Made by a program: the position numbers and the translations under genes
Source of the DNA: Marisa cornuarietis
Lineage: Eukaryota > Mollusca > Gastropoda > Architaenioglossa > Ampullariidae
Assembly (NCBI GenBank): GCA_004794655.1
Contig: SMMW01000005.1
Span: forward strand, 1,054,001-1,118,000
Direction: 5' to 3'
DNA: 64,000 nt
The notes under the pieces: generated by a model
Told to the model about the DNA's origin: nothing
Seen by the model: only the letters and a program-made list of their open reading frames with translations
The model's database searches: none
Shown here: piece after piece, positions 24,101 to 36,100 of the stretch
How positions within the stretch are numbered: position 1 is the first letter of the stretch
Layout: each line of letters opens with the position of its first letter

Positions 24101-27100
24101 AAAAATCAAAAAGCATCAGAAGCTTTAAGAAGATGGGACGGAAAACAATTTGTGGACCGCCCCATAAAAGTGACACCTCATAAAACTTTAAACTCGTCTA
24201 GAGAAGTAATCAAGTGTAAAGATCTTGCTGGATTGTCAGAAGTAGACATACGTACTGAATTGTCTCAGCAGGGTGTAACCCATGTACATAGGGTCACCCT
24301 TAAGAAAGATGGAAAGTTGATTCCCTCAAATACATATTTCCTCACCTGTTTTCCAAACCTTCCTAACTCCATTGACATTGGCTATCTTCGGGTGGAGGTG
24401 GCACTTTTTATCCCTTCACCTTTACGTTGTTTCAAGTGTCAAAGATATGGACATGGATCATCTGCCTGTAGATCAGAAGCACGCTGTGTAAGTGCAGTGA
24501 ATCTCGCTCCCCAAATGATTGTCATGGAACAATCAAATGTGCAAATTGTGCTGGATGTCACCCAGCCTCCTCCCGAGACTGTCCTCGTTGGAAGGAGGAA
24601 GATAAAATCCAGCGGATAAAATCAGCAGGGTTTGTCGTACCCAGAGGTACGTCGCTGTGTGTTAGGAAACCTTCAAGTCTCCACGCAAACAGCCGGAAAC
24701 CCCTCTTTTGCAGGGGGGGTTTCCCGGCACTCGGTAAAATCTACATCGTGCCAAACTGACATCACATGGATGCACACAGAAACCCCCAAACCCACACACT
24801 CATGCCATCCCCACATACAAAACAAACGCAGCAGCCCAAACCTTCCACACCTCAACCAATTCCAGCATACACCTCAACCAAATCAACAGCACGTGCACCC
24901 ACACGTACTCATCAAAAAACTGCAGCAACAAAGTCCCAAACTACAATTACCACCACTCCCCAAAAGTCCCCTCTTAAACCTTCACAAACCTCCCGTTTCC
25001 CTGTGTCAAAAACATTTAACCCTCGCACACGACGACACCCTCCATCACCTACTTCAAATAGGTTTGCACCCCTTTCAGACAGCTTGATGGACATGGAGGA
25101 ACGAAGGGTTCCTTCACCCTCACCCCCAGGTAGCACAAACACCTCCTGTACACGACATTCCAGGTCGTCTTCTCATACTTAAATTATAAATGACAAATCT
25201 GTTACAGTGGAACTGCTGAGGAATTAGGGCAAATTTTGAAGAACTAAAAGTTGTTTTACATCAAACAGATACTAAAGTGATTGCCCTCCAAGAGACCTTT
25301 TTGCAGGACACAGATACTTATACCTGCAAAGGTTTTCAGATACTCCGAAAGGCATCGGCAAGTGACTCTCATGCTGGTGGAGTAGCTCTTTTAATTCATT
25401 CAGATATTCTTTTCAGCCCCATCCCCCTTTCCACCCCATTACAAGCTGTGGCAGCCAGAATATCGCTAAAGAAAACCATCACAGTATGTAGTGTATATCT
25501 CCCCCCTTCAATTAGCGTTTCTCGTCAACACCTAAAGGATCTTCTTCAACAGCTTCCTTCCCCTGTACTCCTCTTGGGGGATTTTAATGGACATCATCCC
25601 CTGTGGGGTGGGGATGCCTGTGCACAATCCCGCTAGCCACATTGACCATCTGGCAAGGCCACAGTGCTCTTTTTCTTCCTTTCAGCCGCCCCCGTGGGCC
25701 CGGCTTCTCGTGCCGGGGGTGAACACCCAGCCTCTCTTTGGTTGGGTGACCAAGCTGGCCTACCCCTTTCCCTTAGGCTTTTCTCTTTTCTCCCTCACTG
25801 GCCCTTTCACCTTTATTCTTTTTCTAAACAAACATCTCTCTATCACACTACAGTTTTGTCTTTTCTATCTTCTGCCTACACTGGCCTTTTCCTGTCTTCT
25901 TCTCCAATCATGCCTCTCTTTGAATGCAACTCTTTTCTCTGTGGCCTCCTTTAGGCCCCCTGCGTTTGCCGTGCAGGGCAACCCGTGTCGGGGGAGGATG
26001 GGATCCTGGAGGTTGAGGTCCCTGATGGGCTGCGGCCCACTATACCAACACACCTCTTTGGCCCGGACTTCTCCTAGACGGGAGGTTGGTGTGGCCCACA
26101 CCAATCAAGCGGCTGGTCGTGCATTGCCCTAGCTTTGCTAGAAGGCTGCGGCCGGGGTCAATCTGGTCTACACACTCTGTAGGCCAGAGTATATTCCTTC
26201 TGTATCCCTGGTGCGACCCTGCTGGAAATGCCCTTAGTGGTACCGCTCGGTCGCATCCCCTTGTTGGACTCCGTGGTGGGTGGGGAGCAGAAGGAACGAA
26301 CCAATTTAATTTCATTATGGCAAAAAAAAATCAAATCTGGGGAAAAGAATTAGGAAGGATGTTTTTTCATCTGATAGTGAGGATGAGGTACGTGAGAGTG
26401 TGGATGCTCATAAGGCTTTAGAGGGGGCTTGGCCCCGTTTTCTTGTTGTGGAGGGCGCAGAGTCGGCTCGGCCACTCTCGTCCCTCTCCCCTTTCGCTAT
26501 AGACAAAGGATTTAAAAATATTTCCACAACTGGTTTTGTATCCATAAAGAAACTTCGCACTGGACAATTTCTGGTCCAGTGCAAAACTCAAAAGGCGTCA
26601 GAGGCTCTTCGGCGATGGGACTCAAAACAGTTTGTTGACCGCCCCATCAAGGTGACTATCCATAGATCCCTCAACTCCTCCAGGGGTGTCATCAGGTGTC
26701 CCGACCTTGCTGGGATGTCGGAACTTGACATCAAGTCAGAACTGGCATCCCAGGGGGTTACAGCAGTCCAGAGGGTCCACCTCAAGAGGGATGGGAACTC
26801 TGTGCCTAGCAATACACTTTTTCTGACTTTCAGCCTTCCCAAATTACCCGAATCTATCCTGGTTGGGTATCTACTGGTCAAGGTCTCTCTTTTCATTCCT
26901 TCTCCTTTGCGCTGTTTCAACTGTCAGCGTTATGGCCATGGGGCAAGCTCTTGCAAGTCCCAAGCCCGCTGCTTCCGCTGCGGTGAGGTTGGCCACACTG
27001 CAGCTGACTGTTCCAAAAGCGCACACTGTGCTAACTGTGACGGTGCGCACACTGCCTCTTCAAAAGACTGCCCGAAGTGGAAGGAGGAAGCAACCATCCA

Positions 27101-30100
27101 GCGTGTACGCGCGGAATCTGGCATTTCATATGCCGAAGCACGCCGTCGCGTGGTGGGGGACCCTCCTACATCAGGTTCCACTTCTTTTTCAGCAGTCGTT
27201 GCAAAGCGACCGTTAGTTTCTGTGTCTATCCAGACGGACATGACATGGGTCTCTTCTGAGGGCCCAGTCCCAGTCCGTCAAAATATGCCTCCTCCTCCTC
27301 CTCCTGCAAACAGTGGTGGCACCCAGTCGACACAAGCATCTCAAACAACTCAAACATTACAGCTCAAACAAGCTTCACCAGGCAGGAACACTACACGTCA
27401 ACAAACACGAAACACAAAATCACCAAAGAACAAGAACACCACACCGCAAACAGACAAGAATACACAATCAAAAGCAAAATCACCAGAAAAACCCATCACT
27501 CAGCACAAAACATCTGGGCCCACCACAGCTGAAATTTCAGTCCCTGTTTCCAATCGTTATGCCTCTCTTGGCGAGCAGGGGATGGACGTGGATGAACGAC
27601 GCTTAGCATCGCCTTCTCCGTCCCGCCATCCCCTGCCCTCTCCCTCTCCTTCTCCATCTACTGTTGCTCCTGTGAGGCGCTCTGCGTCTTTCCCTCACAG
27701 ATAGAATGTCAACAATCCTTCAATGGAACTGTCGAGGGATCCGAGCCAACTTTGAAGAACTTCGAGTCTTAGCATCTCGTCTCTCTCTTGAGATCATAGC
27801 TCTTCAAGAGACTCTTCTACTACCTTCTACCCCTTTTACCTTCAAAGGCTTTCACATTTTACGTCAGGACTCGCAGAATGACATCCCTTCAGTTGGGACT
27901 GCTCTTCTCCTTCGTTCCCACCTTCTGTTTAGCCAGATACCACTCTCTACTCCTCTTCAAGCTGTTGCTGCCCGGGTTACTCTGGGCAAAACTTTCACTG
28001 TCTGTAGTATCTATCTTCCACCATCGGCTCGGATCTCCCGACAAGACATTGAGGGTCTTCTGACCCAACTTCCTCCTCCCATCCTTCTTTTGGGGGACTT
28101 CAATGGACACCATCCCCTATGGGGCGGGGCATCGGGTGACGCCAGGGGGGAGTTGTTAGAATCCATTTTTATGGAAAGGGATCTATGCCTTCTAAACGAC
28201 GGCTCAAACACCTTTTGCCGTCCTTCCTGTGGCATTGTCTCTGCTGTGGATCTGTCGGTCGTCAGCCCCACACTACTACTCGATTTGAACTGGACAGTAT
28301 ATGACGACCTGAGTGGCAGTGACCACTTCCCAATAGTTTTACAGCTCTTAACTCCTCTAGAACAGGAATGTACTTTCCGTGAGGGCGGGTGGAACCTGTC
28401 CAGAGCAGACTGGCCTGCTTTTCAGGCCCTCTGTAACACCCGGCTTTTCTCAGACTCTAGTTTTAACTTAGATGTAGAGGACTCTAGGGACGATCCTACA
28501 TTCCATCCTATTAACCAGTTTACCTCTACTTTAACTGAGATAGCTTCAGAAACAATCCCTAGACGAGGACTTCAAAATCGCCGACCACGCGTACCGTGGT
28601 TTACTGAGGAGTGCAGGGTGGCCCAGCATGCTCGGAAGAAGGCCCAGCGCCTTGCCTTCTGCCACCCAACTCCTGAAAATGTGATAAATTTTAAACGTTG
28701 CAGAGCTCAGGCTCGTTTTACATTTAAACAGGCAAGAAAACTTGCGTGGCAAAGGTATGTGTCCTCTTTATCCTCCCGTACCACTTCTCAGGCGGTGTGG
28801 GCAGCCATTAGGAAAATAAAGGGAAGGTTTCAGGCTGGCTCAATAGGCCACCTGCGGGTTGGAAACTCTGTTCTCACAGAACCACGGGATGTTGCCAATT
28901 CGCTGGCATCCAACATTGCCCAAATCTCCTCTTCAAATTACTCTCCTGATTTTCAACATATGAAACTTTTTCAGGAATCTCTTCCCTGTGACTTTTCCTC
29001 AGATAACTCAGAACAGTATAACTTACCTTTCTCTCTTAACGAACTGCAGCAGGCCCTTCAAAAGTGCAAGGACTCTGCACCTGGCCTAGACAACATTCCA
29101 TATCAGCTGCTGACTCATTTTCCACAGGCCTCTCTAACTCTTCTTTTAAACATCTTTAACTATATCTGGGTGTCCGGCTGTTTTCCTCCCTCGTGGAGAG
29201 AGGCAGTCGTGGTGCCTATTCCAAAACCGGGAAAGGATCCTTCTGATCCAAACTCTTACCGGCCCATAGCTCTCACTAGCTGTCTATGCAAAACCTTAGA
29301 ACGAATGGTGAATGCCAGGCTCACCTGGCAATTGGAATCTCGTGGTCTCCTCTCCAACCTGCAGTGTGGCTTTAGACAATACCGCAGTACCCTAGACCAT
29401 CTGGTCCGTTTTGAAACTTTTGTTAGGGATGCCTTTGTCAACAAGGAACACGTCTTAGGAGTTTTCTTTGACTTGGAGAAGGCGTACGACACTACCTGGA
29501 AGCAAGGTATTCTGTTAGACCTTCACGCCCTTGGCTTCCGAGGCCGTATGCCTCTCTTCATTAAAAACTTTCTCTCTCAACGGCTTTTTCAAGTTCGTGT
29601 GCGATCTATCCTTTCTGATCCTCAGGAACAGGAAATGGGCGTCCCGCAGGGCAGCATTCTATCACCTATCCTTTTTAACATCAAAATAGATTTCATCTTG
29701 AAATCTGTCTGTCCAGGTTTGGTGGCCTATTGTATGTAGATGATTTTGCTCTTTGCATCCGAGGCCGATCCCTACCGTGCCTCGAACGCCGGCTTCAGCT
29801 GTGCGTAAATGGTGTACAGAAGTGGGTGGCAGAAAATGGCTTCAAATTTTCTTCTACGAAGTCAGTATGCATCCACTTTTGTAAACTTCGAGGCATGTTT
29901 CCAAACCCATCTATCTCTGTCAATGGCACGGTACTCAAAGTGGTCCAGGAAGTAAAATTTCTTAAGGTCATTTTTGACCAAAAGCTTTCCTTCCTTCCTC
30001 ATATCAAATCCTTACGTCTATCATGTCAGAAAGCCTTGGACGTTCTTCGAGTAGTTGGCCATGTCAGCTGGGGGGTGGACCACACGGTCCTGCTTCGCCT

Positions 30101-33100
30101 GTACCGTGCCCTGGTCCGCTCCAAGCTAGACTATGGATCCATTATCTATGGCTCTGCTCGAGAGTCCTATCTCAAAATTCTTGATCCTATTCACCATCAA
30201 GGGCTCCGCATCTGTTTGGGTGCCTTCCGCACCACTCCTGTACAAAGTTTGTACGCAGAAGCTGGTGAGCCTCCACTTTCTCTCCGTCGTCTAAAACTCA
30301 TGCTGTCCTATGTCTGTTGTTTAAAAGCTCATCCTGGAAACCCTGCTTACCGTGCTGTTTTCGGACCTCAGCGTGCTGCCCTGTATGCCATTCGTACCAA
30401 GGAGCTAAAACCAGTATCACTCCGTGTTGAACCTCACTTGCAAGCAGCCGGAGTAGATATTCAGCAGGTAGAGACTCTCCCTCTCTTACCAGCTCCTTCT
30501 TGGACTCTACCTGTTCCAGAGATTCGTCTTGATCTTTGCGCTTTCAAGAAAGGAGACACCTGTGCTCTCATCTTTTTTCAGCGATTCCAAGAACCGCCTT
30601 CTGACTATCCTGGTTTCTGTTCTATCTTTACAGATGGCTCTTAAGTCTCGAACGGTAGCCCTGTGGCTGCGGCAGCAGTCCCGTCCTGCCAACCGCAACA
30701 GGCCTCTTCTGCCCGACTTGCGGATGGCTGCTCAATCTTCTCTGCAGAACTTCATGCTATCTTACTAGCCTTGCAGCATGTTCACCGCTCTTCGGAGCAA
30801 AACTTTCTGATCATTTCAGACTCACTATCAGCTCTCCAAGCTCTTCTTTCCCAACGTTTCGACCACCCCCTGGTGGTCCAGATTCATACAATCCATGCAG
30901 CCTTACTCCGACGGAAGAAAGACATTGTTTTCATCTGGGCTCCTGGCCATGCAGGTATCCCAGGCAATGTTCGAATGGACCAGGCCGCCAAGGCTGCATG
31001 TCAGTCTCCTGGTAAACTACTCTCGATTGTATCAACAGACTGTAAATCTGTCCTCTCGGCCTATGTTCAGTCCCTCTGGCAACGCCATTGGGACACTCTG
31101 GACCAAAATAAGTTACACGCCACCCTTCCCTCTCTTTCAGAACACTTTTTTCATGCCGTCCTGTGCGGCGGGAGGAGGTAGTACTTACTAGATTAAAGGT
31201 AGGACACACCTATGCCACGCAGTCACACCTCCTGAAAGGTGAACCACCGCCAGTTTGTCCCTGGTGCCAGGGAGTTTTGAGTGTTGAACATGTCTTGATT
31301 GCTTGTCCGGGACTTCAGAGTGTCTGACAGCAGTTTTTTACCGTAAACTCTTTGTTTTCTTTGTTTAGGTCCATCCCACCGGCAGCTATCTTTACTTTTT
31401 TAAGGAGGATAGGGCTTTATCACAAGATTTAAGGTTTTATAAGTTCATTGTTTTTGGTTTTTGCTTAAGTTAGTGGCCTTTTGGGTCACAACACCCATTT
31501 GTATATGTCACTCCCTTTTTTATGTTGTTCCTGGCTTGTGTTGGTTTTTAAGATGTGGTTATTATACTTAGGGCTTGGTCCCTAAACTTTTTAAAGCTAA
31601 ATAACTGTTCCCGCTGTGATATAGCCCTAGTTGCTGACACGGCGTTAAACACAAACAAACAACAAATCCCCATCTCTATGTTGTCCAGTGTCCCTATGTG
31701 TACCTCACTGTCTACTGGTTGTTATGTTTTCATTCTATCAAATTGTACTGCGCAGAGAGTGCGATCTATCCTATTAGTGATTCTGCGCATTATAAGTTCA
31801 CATTATTATTATTATATTAGTGATTCACGTGGTGAACTTTTATCAGGCTTTTTTAATGATATTGACTTATGTATGATGAATGATGGTAGTCCAACCTTTT
31901 ATCGACCCCATAATGCATCTGCAACTGCAATAGATCTCTCAGTATGTGATCCCACACTGACAGTTGACTTCAACTGGCATGTGTGGGATGATCTTTGTGG
32001 AAGTGACCACTACCCTATCATCCTTTCCTCTATCTCAACCAATACAGCTAAACAGGAAGACCACTGGAATTTAGCACGGGCAAATTGGAATTCTTTTAAA
32101 ACACTCTGTGAATCAATGTTGTCTCCCTTAGAACGATTCATCTCACCTGTGGATTCCACAACCTCTTCAGGCCATCCAATGGAAAGTTTTTCCTTAGCAC
32201 TACTGGAGATCATGAACAAAAGCATCCCTCGTTACAGTCACCACAGGAGGCTCCCCAAAGTTCCCTGGTTTAATGAGGATTGCCGAAAGGCAATACAAAA
32301 TATGAAAAACGCACAAACAGTTTTTCGATCTCCCACCCCCGAAAATGTTCAAAATTTCAAACGCCTTCGAGCACAGGCCCGTCACATCTGTAAACAACAA
32401 AGAAGGCTCTCTTGGCAACATTTTGGTTCCTCACTGACAAACCGTACCCCATCCCAACTGGTATGGTCAGCTATCAAAAAACTAAAAGGAAAGAATATCA
32501 ATAGAGCGGTTGGACACCTGAGAACCGAACAAAATTTGCTTACTGATCATCGAGAAATTGCAAACCAACTGGGCTCCACTTTTGAAATGACAACCTCGTC
32601 ACTACAATATTCCACAGCTTTTCAGCAAGTGAAGGCTTGCAAAGAATTAACAAAATGTAACTTTCAATCGGACAACTTGGAATCCTACAACACCGATTTC
32701 TCTATGTCTGAACTTAAACAAGCACTTTCAAAGTGCTCCCACTCGGCCCCAGGACCAGACAGTATCTCATACCAAATCATAACCAAACTCCCAGAATCAT
32801 CTTTGAGGACATTATTGCAGATTTTCAACCATATATGGAATACAGGAAACCTTCCTTCTGCTTGGCACGAGGCTATAATAGTTCCTATACCAAAACCAGG
32901 AAAAGATCCCTCAGATCCAAACAGTTACCGTCCAATTGCTTTAACAAATTGTTTCTGTAAGGTACTTGAAAGGATGGTAAATTCACGATTGATTTGGGTG
33001 TTAGAGTCCCAAAATCTTCTTTCCAGCATTCAGTGTGGTTTTTGAAAAAACTGTAGTACTACAGATCAAATGGTCAGATTTGAAACGTTTATAAGGGACG

Positions 33101-36100
33101 CCTTTATTAAAATAGAGCATGTCATAGGAGTATTCTTTGACCTAGAAAGAGCCTATGACACAGTGTGGAGGCAAGGTATTTTGTTGGACCTATTTTCTCT
33201 AGGCTTTCGAGGCCGACTACCAATTTTCATCAAAAACTTTCTAACATGTCGTATGTTTAGAGTCTGGATACAAAATACCTTTTCAGACACCCATGAACAG
33301 CAGGTGGGAGTCCCTCAAGGAAGTATCTCTTCACCTATTTTGTTCTGTATTAAAATAGATGGCATCCTGAAGTCTATTCCCAAAAATATAGCTGCCTCGT
33401 TATATGTTGATGATTTTGCACTTTGTATACGAGGAAAGTTTCTACCTGGTCTGGAGAGACAATTACAGTTATGTGTAAACCACATCTCAAAACGGGTATT
33501 AGAAAACGGTTTCAAATTTTCTCCCTCAAAATCTGTGTGCATTCACTTTACAAAACTAAGAGGTCCTTTTCCTGAACGCTCAATTCATGTAAATGGAACA
33601 GCACTCAAGGTAGTGGAAGAGGTCCATTTCTTGGGTGTTATTTTTGGTCGTAAACTTTCTTTTCAGAACCACATCCGTCATCTTCAGGCTTCTTGTTTGA
33701 AGGCTCTAGATATATTGAGAGTGATAAGTAACACAAACTGGGGTGCAGACCAAATCACTTTACTCGGTTTGTATCGTTCCCTAGTGCGTTCAAAATTGGA
33801 TTATGGATGCATAGTCTATGGATCTGCCAGGACATCATACCTAAAAAGGCTAGACACCATCACAGCCTGAGAATTTGTCTTGGAGCTTTCAGAACTACTC
33901 CAATACACAGTCTATATGTAGAGGCAGGTGAACCCCCTCTAGAGTTACGCCGACTAAAACTAATGTTGTCCTATGTTTCAAAACTTCGAGCTCTGCCCCA
34001 AAACCCTGCTTTCCACTCAGTTTTCTCCGTTCAGTTTCTGGAGAAATAAAGGGCACGTGAACATGAACAAAAACCTCTACCCATACGAGCTCACCCCCAT
34101 CTTCAGAAATTGGGAATGGACCCCCAAAAAACTGCACCAATTGTACTGACCAGAACACCACCATGGCTACTTCCCACACCTGAAATTCGTTTTGACCTCT
34201 CTAACCAAAAAAAAGGTGAAACCCCTGACATAGTCTATCAGCAACTTTTCAGAGAAATAGTCACAGACTATCCTGACTTTTGTCACTTATACACTGATGG
34301 ATCCAAAAAATACTGAAAAAGAAACTGTAGCAGCTGCAGCAGTGCCGATGGACATTTCCACACCACCGCTGACAGCTCGCTTGGAAGGTCATAGCTCCAT
34401 TTTTTCTGCAGAGTTAAAAGCCCTTCTACTTGCACTGCAGTATATCCATACATCTAAAGAGAAAAACTTCTTAGTTATTTCAGACTCTTTGTCATCTCTA
34501 CTTGCACTTTACTCTCAACGTTTAGATCACCCACTACTGGTTCAACTCTTTGAACTTTTATCATTACTACAAAATAACAATTTTGACATTATCTTTATTT
34601 GGGTTCCTGGCCATGCAAATATTCCAGGAAACACTAAAGCTGATGAGGCAGCAAAAATGGCCCTTCAGCAACCACTTATGGTCCATACAACATTTGCCTC
34701 AGATTGGTACGCCTTTGTTAAAATATATATCTCACAACTTTGGCAGCTTCATTGGGACTCCATGAAGCACAACAAACTTCATGCTATTTTTCCAAAACTA
34801 TCAGACTGTATAACACAAGAATTTCTAAACCAACGAGAAAAAGTGGTTATAAATAGACTAAAAGCTGGACACTCATTTATCACTCACCGATTTTTGCTTC
34901 CAGGAGAAAACCCCCCACTTTGTCCTTGGTGTAAAGACCCCCTAACGTTTGCTCATCTCCTGTTCAAAACTAGCTACAATTCGTCAAAACTATTTTACAG
35001 CACAGACTCGCGCTGACCTTTTTGCCAAACACTCTTCCAAATCAATCCTGGCATATGTAAAGTCCATTCAGATGTTTCACCTGATATGATATAACTTGTG
35101 TGTTAAAAACTGTTATTTTATAAAACTAAGAAAAGAGAAATCTCTAGACTTGTACAATTTCTTTATATCAACCTTTGAATAGTCATGTACATTGTTTTTG
35201 CCATGAGATAGCCTTAGTTGCTGACTTGGCATAAAACAACAACTAACTAACTGCTCTTTGCTGCACACTTTCAATCTCTCACAGTCTTCAGACTTTGTCA
35301 CACAAAGATACTTTCATTAGATGTACATTTTATCATGATGCTAATGCATTCATTTTTGTACTGTTGCAGTGACTGGAGTGGAGCATATCTGTCCTAAATT
35401 TAAAGAAGGCATGAACATTATAGCCTGCAAGATCAATACAACCTTAGTTGAAAATGAAGGATGCTATATGGCAAAGAATGTGACATTTGATTGGAGAAGG
35501 GCATTAGCCCTAGACATCCTAGACATTTCTCTTTGTATCGCACCACCACCCTCACCTTCATTTTGCAAGAAACAAGAAGATGCATCGCCTAATACATGCT
35601 GGTGTGATGAATCAGATCGAGAAATGTTTACTTACAAGTTTTCATACATGTTAGACAGTGACAAAGGTGGCTATCTGGACTGTAAATATTGCATTTCACC
35701 CAAAAATAGCAATATGGATGAGGGCTGCAAAATTGAAAATATAGGTTAGTTTTAAATGTTTATCTGCTGAGATTAGTATATGCTGTCATCTGTTATTAAT
35801 AACTAAAAGAGTAGCAAAGAAATCTAATGTTTTAGGAAACATATTAAAAGTAAGTCTGTTTAAGAAGCATGTTCAAAGACTGCAATTCAGTTTCATCCTT
35901 TTTTCTAAAACACTGTCCCATGTTTTATTCATCGTTTTAGTGTTAGTATTGAAAGCATTTATTTTCTAACCATAGAATGCATTTTAGTTTATGCATATCT
36001 ATACATCTATAACTATAAAACCTATATGCATGCTAATGTTCATATGTTTGTAATGAAAAGGCAGAGAACACTAGATAACTTAAATATATGTTTGTGCTTA

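Larger units (their letters stand above)
23840..25640 (+). mobile_element. I/Nimb-type LINE 'Y', 5' part (interrupted by LINE X)
   Basis: The copy begins with a GC-rich 5' UTR block (CCCCCGTGGGCCCGGCT, then GTGCTGGGGGTG) that recurs at the start of LINE X near 25685. It continues through ORF1 and the start of ORF2 and stops inside the endonuclease domain just after the DFNGHHPLWGG motif. The rest of the same copy resumes at about 31821, so Y was split by a later insertion. Confidence 0.8.
25645..31665 (+). mobile_element. I/Nimb-type LINE 'X', nearly complete, inserted in LINE Y
   Basis: It has a 5' UTR with the same GC-rich start block as Y, then ORF1, ORF2 (endonuclease, reverse transcriptase, RNase H) and a 3' UTR. 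The 3' end, ATAGCCCTAGTTGCTGACAC followed by AAAC repeats, matches the end of Y near 35210-35250. Three frame breaks (in ORF1, at the YVDD motif and in RNase H) make it inactive. It is better preserved than Y, as expected for the younger of the two. Boundaries are approximate. Confidence 0.8.

Noticed and set aside
25865..26421. Several frames on both strands in the LINE X 5' UTR
   Set aside because: They are GC-rich UTR shadows; only the ATG at 26317 starts a sequence continuous with ORF1.
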